Below the pieces are notes generated by a model. It made no database searches. It was not told the DNA's origin and was given only the letters and a program-made list of their open reading frames with translations. Shown piece by piece: positions 56,201 to 64,000 of a stretch of DNA of 64,000 bases. The DNA is taken from the NCBI GenBank assembly GCA_034401795.1, contig CM067372.1:21325082-21389081 (forward strand), read 5' to 3'. Positions within the stretch are counted from its first letter, which is position 1, and the number at the start of each line of letters is the position of its first letter. The position numbers were made by a program, and so were the translations under genes. Source of the stretch: Chaetoderma sp. LZ-2023a (taxonomy: Eukaryota > Mollusca > Caudofoveata > Chaetodermatida > Chaetodermatidae).

Positions 56201-58960
56201 ATCTACCCTCGCCCTCCATCAGGGATTATCTACTCTCGCTCTTGGTCAGAGATTGCATATCCTCGCCCCTCGTAAAAGAATATACCTCCATCAGAGACTA
56301 TCTATCCTCACCCTTTGTCAAAGATTATCTACTCTTGCCTTTTGTCAGATATTATCTACCCTCGCCCTCCGTCGGAGATTGCATACCCACGCCCTCCATC
56401 AGGGATTATCTACTATCGCCCGTCGTCAGAGATTGCATACACTCGCCATTCATAAAATATTATCTACTTTCGCCCTACATCAGAGATTATCTACCATCGC
56501 CCTCCGCCAGGGATTGCATAAACTCGCCCACCATCAGAGATTATCTATGCCCGCACTTTGTCGGAGATTATCTACCCTCGCCCTCCGTCAGAGATTATCT
56601 CCCCTCGCTCTCTGTCAGAGATTATCTACCCTCGCCCCCTATCAGAGATTGCATACCTTCGCCCTCCGTCAGAGTTTATCTACCCTCGCACCTTGTTAGA
56701 GATTATCTACCCTCGCCCTCCGTCAGAGATTATCTACCCTTGCCCTTCTCTCAGAGATTATCTACAATCGCCCTCCGCCAGAGAGTATATACCATCGCCC
56801 CCCGTCAGAGATTATCTACCCTCGCCCTTTGTCAGAGACGATCTACCCTCGCTCTTTGTCAGAGATTATCTACCCTCGCCCTCCATCAAATACTACATGT
56901 CTTCGCCCGTCGTCAGAGATTATCTAACCTAGCCCTTTGTCAGAGATTATCTACCCTCGCCATTTTTTTTTAGAGATTATCTACTCTCTCCATCTATAAG
57001 AGATTAGCTACCCTTGCCCTCTGTCTGAGATTATCTACAATCGCCCTCTGTGATTATATACCATCGCCATCCGTCAGAGATTGCATACCATCGTCCTCCG
57101 TCACAGATTATCTACCCTCGCCCTCCATCGGAGATTATCTACCCTCGCTCTTTGTCAGAGATTATCTACCCTCGCCTTCCGTCAGAGATTGCATACGCTC
57201 GCCCTCCATCAGAGATTGCATACCCTCACCTTTTGTCAGAGATTATCTACCCTCGCCTTCCGTTAGATATTGCATACCCTCGCCCTTCATCAGAGATTGC
57301 ATACCCTCGCCCATCATCAGAGATTATCTACCCTCACAATTTGTCAGAGATTATCTATCCTCGCCCTTTGGTAGACGTTATCTCCCTCGCCTTCCGTCGG
57401 AGATTGCATACCCTCGCCCTCCATCACGGATTATCTACTCTCGCCATTCGTCAGAGATTGCATATGCTCGCCCACCATCAGATATTATCCAGCTTCACAC
57501 TTTGTCGGAGATTATCTACACTCGCCCTCCGTCAGAGATTGGATACCCTCGCCATCACCGTCAGAGATTTTCCACCTTCGTCCTCCATCAGAGATTATTT
57601 ACTCTCGCCCTCTGTCAGAGATTATCTATCCACGCACTCCGTCAGAGATTGCATACTCTCTTCTTTTGTCAGAGATTATCTACCCTCACCCTCCGGCAGA
57701 GATTGCATACCCTCGCCTTTTGCCAGACCTTATTTACCCTTGCCATCCATCAGAGATTGCATACCCTTGCCCGCCGTCAAAGTTTATCTATCCTGGCCCT
57801 CCATCAGAGATTATCTACCCTTACCTTTTGTAAGAGATTATCTATCATCGCCCTTTGTCAGAGATTATCTACATTGGCCCTCCGTCAGAGATTGCATACC
57901 CTCGTCCTCCATTAGGTTTTATCTACTCTCACCCTTCATCAGAAATTGCATACCCTCTCCCTTCATAAAAGATTGTACCTCCATCAGAGATTATCTACCC
58001 TCACCATTTGTCAGAGATTATCTACCCTCGCCCTTTGTCAGAGATTATCTACCCTCGTCCTCCGTCGGAGATTATCTACTCTCGCCCTTCGTCAGAGATT
58101 GCATACACTCGCCCTTCATAAAAGATTATCTACCTTCTCCATACAGCAGAGATTATCTACCACTGCCCTCCGCCAGAGATTGTATGTGCTCGCCCACCAT
58201 CAGAAATTATTTATGCTCACCCTTTGTCGGAGATTATCTACCCTCGCCCTCCATCACAGACTAGATACCCTCGCCATCCTTCAGAGATTATCTCACCTCG
58301 CTCTCTGTCATTGATTATCTATCCACGCCCTACGTCAGAGATTGCATACCCTCGCTCTCCATCAGAATTGCATACTCTCGCCCTCCATCAGAGATTATCT
58401 ACCCTGATTCTTTGTCAGAGATTATCTACTCTCGCCTCCGAGCAAGATTATCTACCAACACCTTTTTGCAGCGAGTGTCAGAGATTATCCATCCTCGCTT
58501 TTTGTAAGAGATTATCTACCATCGCCCTCCGCCAGAGATTGCATGTGCTCGGCCACCATCAGAGATTATCTATGCTCGCCCTTTGTTGGAGATTATCTAC
58601 CCTCGCCCTCCGTCAGAGACTGGATACCCTCGCCATCCATTAGCGATTATCTACCCTCGCTCTCTGTCAGAGTTTATCTATTCACGCCCTCCGTCAGAGA
58701 TTGCATACACTCGCCCTTCGTCCGTGATTGCATACCCTCGCCCTTTGTCAGAGATTATCTACCCTCGCCCTCCATCAGAGATTATCTACCCTAGCCTCCG
58801 AGTGAGATTATCAACCAGCACCCTTTTGCAGCGAGTGTCTACAATAGTCCTGCTGAGAGTGCTCCACCCCCGCAAATCTCCAGACGTTGCAGTCCCTTGT
58901 CCTTCTTTAGAGATGGCATACCCTCGTGCTTCTTCAGATTGTCGAGTTTAGCTTGTCGTC

Positions 58961-59260
58961 AGTGATTCTCGATGTCCTCCTTCCACCAGAGCGTGTAGCA
59001 TTCCGCCTTCCTTCAAAGATCGTCTAGATTAGATTGTTGAACTCTGCCCTTCTTCAAAGAGTGTCTACCTCCACCCTTCTTCAGAAATTGTGGACATCCG
59101 CCCTTCTTCAGAAATTGTGCACCTCCGCCCTCTTCAGAAATTGTCGAATTTAGCCAACATCTGTCCTTCTCCCGCGACTGTCTACGCTCACCCTGCTTCA
59201 TAAATTTCAGACCTCTGCCTTTCTTCAGAGATTGGATACTATCGCCTTTCTTCTGGTGCA
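58961..59260. repeat. Diverged right edge of array 4
   Basis: Units of about 27-30 bp of the type CTTCAGAAATTGTGCACCTC with CGCCCTTCTT, much more diverged from each other than inner units. The left edge at 47885-47925 has the same CGCCCTTCTTCAGAGATTG text. Both margins thus preserve an older monomer form, as expected if unequal exchange homogenises the centre. Confidence 0.8.
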
Positions 59261-59357
59261 GTTTATTAGGATCAAGGACAAATATTGGAAATCATGGTAC
59301 CGGTCTCTGTCAACCTACTTTCGTCTGCATACATTTGAGTCAAATATGATCAATAAT

Positions 59358-61262
59358 TTGTGGAAAAATCCACAGACAGGCGCACAGACAAGGAAACATC
59401 CACAGACAGGCGCACAGACAAGAACACATCCTCGGGAAGGCGCACAGACAGGAAAACGTCCACGGGCAGGCGCACAGACAAGAAAACATCCACGAACAGG
59501 CGCATAGACAAAAACATCCATGTACAGGCGCATAGACAGGAAAACATCCACGGACATGCGCACAGACAAGAACACATCCACGGAAAGGCGCATAGACAAG
59601 CAAACATCCATGTACAGGCGCATAGACAAGAAAACATCCACGGACATGCGCACAGACAAGAACACATCCACGGAAAGGCGCATAGACAAGCAAACATCCA
59701 TGTACAGGCGCATAGACAAGAAAACATCCAAGGACATGCGCACAGACAAGAAAATATCCACGGACAGGCGCACAGACAAAAACACATCCACGGACAGGTG
59801 CATAGAGAAGAAAACATCCACGGACAGGCACATAGACAAGAAAACATCCAAGGACATGCGCACAGACAAGAACACATCCACGGACAGGTGCATAGATAAG
59901 AAAACATCCATGGACAGGCGCACAGACTAGAAAAACATCCACGAGACAGGCGCATAGACAAGAAAACATCCATGGATAGGTGCATAGACAAGAAAACAGC
60001 GACGGACAGGTGCATAGACAAGAAAACAGCCACGGAAAGGTGCATAGACAAGAACACATTCACGAACATGCGCACAGACAAGAAAACATCCACGGACAGG
60101 TGCATAGACAAGAAAACATCCATGGTTAGGCACATAGACAGGAAAATATCCACGGACAGGCGCACACACAAGAAAACATCCATGGACATGCGCACAGACA
60201 AGAACACATGTGCATAGATAAGAAAACATCCATGGACAGGCGCACAGACTAGAAAAACATCCACGAGACAGGCGCATAGACAAGAAAACATCCATGGATA
60301 GGTGCATAGACAAGAAAACAGCGCCGGACAGGTGCATAGACAAGAAAACAGCCACAGACAGGCGCATAGATAAGAAAACAGCCACGGACAGGTGCATATA
60401 CAAGAAAACATCCACGGATAGGTGCATATACAAGAAAACAGCCACGGACAGGCGCATAGACAAGAAAACGTCCACGGACAGGCGCATAGACAAGAAAACA
60501 TCCACAGACAGGCGCATTAACAAGAAAACATTCACGGAGAGGTGCATAGACAAGAAAACAGCCACGGACAGGCGCATAGACAAGAAAACGTCCACGGACA
60601 GGCGCATGGACAAGAAAACATCCACGGACAGGCGCATAGACAAGAAAACAGCCACAGACAGGCGCACAGACAAGAAAACATCCACGGACAGGCGCATAGA
60701 CAAGAAAACAGCCACAAACAGGCGCACAGACAAGAAAACATCCACGGACATGCGCATAGATAAGAAAACAGCCACGGACAGGCGCATATACAAGAAAACA
60801 TCCACGGCCAGGCGCATATACAAGAAAACATCCACGGATAGGTGCATAGACAAGAAAACATCCACTGACAGGCGCATAGACAGGAAAACATTCACTGACA
60901 GGCGCATAGACAGGAAAACAGCCATAGATAGGTGCATAGACAAGAAAACAGCCACGGACAGGCGCATAGACAAGAAAACAGCCACGGACAGGCGCATATA
61001 CAAGAAAACATCCACGGCCAGGCGCATATACAAGAAAACATCCACGGATAGGTGCATAGACAAGAAAACATCCACTGACAGGCGCATAGACAGGAAAACA
61101 TTCACTGACAGGCGCATAGACAGGAAAACACCCATGGATAGGTGCATAGACAAGAAAACAGCCACGGACAGGCGCATAGACAAGAAAACATCCACGGACA
61201 GGCGCTCAGACAAGAACACATCCACGGACAGGCGCATGTACAAGGAAACAGACACGTAGATA
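59358..61262. repeat. 30-bp minisatellite array 5 (about 63 copies)
   Basis: The unit core is GACAAGAAAACATCCACGG followed by ACAGGCGCATA, 30 bp. Internal higher-order copies: a block marked by CACAGACTAG recurs at 59921 and 60243 (322 bp), and a seven-unit block recurs at 60773 and 60983 (210 bp). Minus frames of up to about 450 codons (CACPWMFSCL and relatives) and plus frames (RRIDKKTSTD) are period artefacts. Only about 95 bp separates it from array 4. Confidence 0.97.
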
Positions 61263-61369
61263 GGCGGGACAGACAAATAGATACGCGGACAGACACACGG
61301 CTAAGACAAAGCCCATGGAATAAAAACGAAGGGAAGAAAATATCTTCTGAAATCAATTATATATAAAAA

Positions 61370-61620
61370 TATATATTTTGAAACTAATTTAACTGGTCTG
61401 TGTTGCTGCCTATATGGCAGCAACAGTGCCCAGTTAAATTATTTCAAAATATTCAACAGAACGTGTATTATATAGAAAAGACAAATAATTCATACATTTG
61501 GCGGACTATTCAATGTTCATGGCGGAGCTAGATACGTAATTCATTATGCATTTAATTGTGACGTCAGCCTAGATGTAATGTAAATGATTGTTACGTCATA
61601 TACTCGAGTGACAGATCGTA
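61370..61620 (+). mobile_element. Foldback family A, copy A8 (left part missing)
   Basis: The hairpin at 61372-61460 has arms ATATTTTGAAACTAATTTAA and TTAAATTATTTCAAAATAT, with TTGCTGCC and GGCAGCAA at the tip. AAGACAAATAATTCATACA and TTGGCGGACTATTCAATG follow, then TGTGACGTCAGCC and TTACGTCAT. The GC-rich left part is absent; the element directly adjoins the end of array 5. Confidence 0.78.
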
Positions 61621-62060
61621 TCCATCCTATAATCACGTGATGTTGTTATAGCGTAAAGCTCGTATTGTTGATGCGGGATATTGATGGCGGGTAAATACAG
61701 GATAGATCGATCGATCAATGTTAGCCGCGTACGAGAGACATGCGAGATGAAGGATATCAAGCGCTTCAGTAGATGTACAACTTGTACTGCCGCCATTTTA
61801 TGGTGACAAGAATTACCAGTAACTGATGGTCGTTGCGCGTACGCCTAGACAGTTACTGATCCAACGGGAGGCGATCGTTAGAGTAGAGGCAATGTATTTT
61901 CGGCGGAAACTAGTGGTATGGTTGGTGGTGGGATGGGGTGGGTGTTAGTAAGATCGGATTGTACCCTCCATTTTAGTAAGAACGTATGCTCAAAATGTGC
62001 TGGTATCAGCACGCTACTCAGTATGTCACATCCACCATCATTGCTTAGATAGGACAGATG
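61621..62060. other. Intergenic, no gene recognised
   Basis: Contains GATCGATCGATCAATG at about 61706 and a GGGATGGGGTGGGTG patch at 61930. No coding evidence. Confidence 0.5.
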
Positions 62061-62065
62061 TAGTG

Positions 62066-62155
62066 GTGGTTGTCTTGTTGTTGTTGTTGTTGTTGATGGC
62101 GGGCGGTGGTGTTGGTGTTGGTGTTGGTGTTGGTGTTGGTGTTGGTTGGTGGTTG

Positions 62156-62224
<69 letters not shown>

Positions 62225-62285
62225 GCCGTTACGGTCCCGGTTGTCATCATCGTTGTTGTCATCATACATTTGGTCGTGGTCATGA

Positions 62286-62341
<56 letters not shown>

Positions 62342-62515
62342 TTCGACACCGTTGCGGCCGTCGTCGTCGTCGTCTCCGCCGCCACCGCTGCCGTCGTCGT
62401 CGTCGGCTTCGACACCGTTGCGGCCGTCGTCGTCGTCGTCTCCGCCGCCATCGTCGTCGTCGTCGTCATCGTTGTTCTCGTCGTCAATGTCGACGTCGTC
62501 AACGTGGACGGCGTT
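62066..62515. repeat. Compound trinucleotide/hexanucleotide tract: GTT, GGTGTT and GTC repeats
   Basis: (GTT)n at 62078-62093, GGTGTT repeats at 62107-62146, then mainly GTC with GCC and GTT interruptions to about 62512. A 66-bp block with CCGTTGCGGCCGTCGTCGTC is repeated at about 62350 and 62416. The Arg-, Val- and Thr/Asp-rich frames are simple-sequence artefacts. Confidence 0.95.
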
Positions 62516-63080
62516 GTCACCATTCTAAAAATTGATGTCATTTTGTTTGATTCGGACAATTTTGACCATGTTATCATTATGTGTTGCATTTTTGATAGTT
62601 TCGTCAGTTGACGTTCGTCTGATGGCATCACATGTCGTCATCACATCGTCCAGTAGATTGTATTCCTGGCAGATATGTGATCTAACTTCCACGCCAAATA
62701 CTGTGTTCTGGCCACATACCGTGAATGGCACTGAATGCGCAAAATGCATGGGAGGTTTATATAGCTAACGTATGTAATATTTCATCAACAGAACGGTATG
62801 TCAGATGCTTACTCATTCCCAATGCTACACACTATTTATCCAACCCCACTTCTTGAATCACGCACACATCTGGACATGCAGCGTAATGCAGTGCGTGATA
62901 TAGTCCACGTCTCCTGCGTCAGTCTATCCATATATCTCTCATAGTGCGGGTACAGGGTCAGAGTAGACTCGTACTATTATTAATATTGTTTTGTGGGATA
63001 TTGTTCTTTACTTATAAAACTAATGTTTGCTACTTTTGAAGTTAGTATTTGAAATATTCTTTCAAAATTCTACATTGGCA
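62516..63080. other. Intergenic, no gene recognised
   Basis: Short frames at 62525-62768 on both strands lack features. No repeats noted. Confidence 0.5.
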
Positions 63081-63084
63081 AACT

Positions 63085-63475
63085 TTTATCGTGTTGACCC
63101 GGTGCAGATTTAAGCAGGAGACCTCGGATTCGCTATGGCTGTTGTGCAAATCAGAACAGGAGACACTGGAACACTTTCTAATCAGATGTCCCGCTCTAGA
63201 ACCTGTAAGGCTGTCAGCCATTGAGTCTATAGACGCGTGCCGTAAGAAATATTGTCAGACCAGCATTGGTAACTACTCAGCTGAAGAAGTAATCCAACTG
63301 ATTCTGGATTGTACAAGGACTCTAGATCCCGAACTTTTAACAACATAGTTCATGGGCGCATTAGAGTATCATGCCAGACGGCTGACATATCTTTTACACA
63401 CTCACAGGTTTACTTTACTTAGCAGCCCAAATCTGGCCACATTCGCTACATTACAGCTATCTTCTAGAGCTTAAC
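63085..63475 (+). pseudogene. 3' end of a LINE ORF2 (C-terminal zinc-knuckle region)
   Basis: CRFKQETSDS, then LCKSEQETLEHFLIRCPALE (about 63145-63205) is the CCHC-like motif found at the C-terminus of ORF2 in CR1/L2-like and related LINEs. IQLILDCTRTL (63292-63325) follows. After a stop at 63346, EYHARRLTYLLHTHRF (about 63370-63415) matches the usual final IExxSRRLxxxLHxxR block. No reverse transcriptase lies upstream, so it is a 5'-truncated remnant. It differs from both other LINEs in the window. Confidence 0.8.
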
Positions 63476-64000
63476 TCTTAAGTTACATTTTCCTACCCAT
63501 ACTTTGGATTCTTCTACTCATACATAATATATGGCTCTTGTATGCCTCAGTACTAATTAAAAGGTGGATGTTTTTAAAAGACTACTGAGTCTTCTTTCCC
63601 GTTGACAGTCCTGGTGATTGATGATAGATATGTACATAGTCAGCTTGTCATCGTACTAGTGGTCCTAAACCGGACAACCGTTCTAAATCGGACAACCGTA
63701 TTAAGTGTTAACTGTTAAAAACTGTGATGACAGTGTTTAGACGTTAGGATTCTTACGCATGTGAGTGCGGTTCTCCTACGAAGGAGGTTATGATTTCTAC
63801 AAGTTACAAGTTGACCACCAGACTTATTTTCAACAGGTTGCCCTACAGGTCAGAAGAAAAAACCGTTTTCCATTCCGATCGCAAGACAGATAGATCTCGG
63901 ACACACGGCTAAATTGTACGCAAGCTTACTTTTAATGCATACTTTAATGACGTCACAGTAATTGCATGAGAAATTATTCGTTACGTCATTATATGATGTC
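63476..64000. other. Intergenic to window end, no gene recognised
   Basis: The first ~100 bp may be the 3' untranslated part of the LINE remnant. CTAAACCGGACAACCG and CTAAATCGGACAACCG are repeated at 63665 and 63684. CRE-type AATGACGTCACAG and TTACGTCAT lie at 63947-63990, suggesting the start of another family-A-like end, but no hairpin is visible before the window stops. Confidence 0.45.

Larger units (their letters stand above)
47883..58960. repeat. 27-bp satellite array 4 (about 410 copies, 11 kb)
   Basis: The unit core is CAGAGATTATCTACCCTCGC followed by a variable CCTYYRT, total 27 bp (for example 49091 and 49118). Two common unit types alternate irregularly, GATTATCTA and GATTGCATA. 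Occasional indels shift the phase. Long plus frames, the largest at 53794-56973, read as RLSTLALRQ, IIYPRPPSE or RDYLPSPSV according to phase, and frames overlap throughout. The text is the same in all phases, so coding is not supported. The plus strand is strongly pyrimidine-rich. Confidence 0.97.

Noticed and set aside
53794-56973. Plus-strand open frame of 1059 codons
   Set aside because: The same 27-bp text is read in three phases in overlapping frames, and indels move the repeat between phases. This is satellite DNA, not a gene.
47883-58960. CRISPR-like array of regular repeats
   Set aside because: There are no unique spacers; repeats are head to tail without gaps, and the window is eukaryotic in content.
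47883-61262. Centromere or telomere
   Set aside because: Array size and unit are compatible with a pericentromeric or subtelomeric satellite, but no telomeric TTAGGG repeat is present and position cannot be told from sequence alone.
59350-61276. Long Cys/Trp- or Lys/Asp-rich repeat proteins on both strands
   Set aside because: They arise from the 30-bp array; several frames on both strands are open over the same region.
62146-62631. Arg-rich, Val-rich and Thr-rich proteins
   Set aside because: They are translations of a GTC/GTT simple repeat in different phases.

Overview
This looks like intron- and repeat-rich nuclear DNA of a marine invertebrate, most plausibly a lophotrochozoan such as a mollusc. 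The case rests on the element families: a Polinton, I/Jockey-type LINEs with RNase H, a DD37D Tc1/mariner, piggyBac-like foldback elements, and two unnamed multicopy protein families that I know from predicted proteins of molluscs and cnidarians. I found no intact single-copy host gene, no rRNA and no convincing tRNA. The species assignment is weak.

Layout. 0.5-5 kb: two large 27-bp minisatellites, each preceded by a copy of the same ~130-bp module. 6.3-15.1 kb: one long decayed multicopy gene (AFSGADNTG type), invaded by a piggyBac-like foldback element and by a 3.9-kb RNase-H LINE flanked by a 7-bp target duplication, then partly tandem-duplicated (657 bp) after the LINE arrived. 16-31 kb: a LINE fragment, degenerate tandem repeats, and many copies of two foldback families. 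Family A has a long hairpin and CRE-like palindromes; family B has TTAA ends. Several small minisatellites lie among them. 32.6-34.1 kb: a decayed gene with a DDE-like core and a Tudor-like tail, bracketed by family-A copies. 35.0-46.4 kb: a fossil Polinton with PolB, integrase and putative virion genes, with a 1.3-kb Tc1/mariner nested in it. 47.9-59.2 kb: an ~11-kb satellite of 27-bp units. 59.4-61.3 kb: a 30-bp minisatellite. 61.3-64 kb: a family-A hairpin, a GTC-rich tract and a LINE 3' end.

Tandem arrays make up more than a quarter of the window. Many of their periods are multiples of three, so long open frames run through them in several phases on both strands; I treat these as artefacts of periodicity. 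No coherent working pathway is encoded. The interest lies in how mobile elements and minisatellites generate one another: arrays grown inside foldback elements, an array grown from a Polinton end, and arrays attached to a repeated module. The clearest candidates for something undescribed are foldback family A, the module-plus-minisatellite pairs, and the DDE/Tudor gene.
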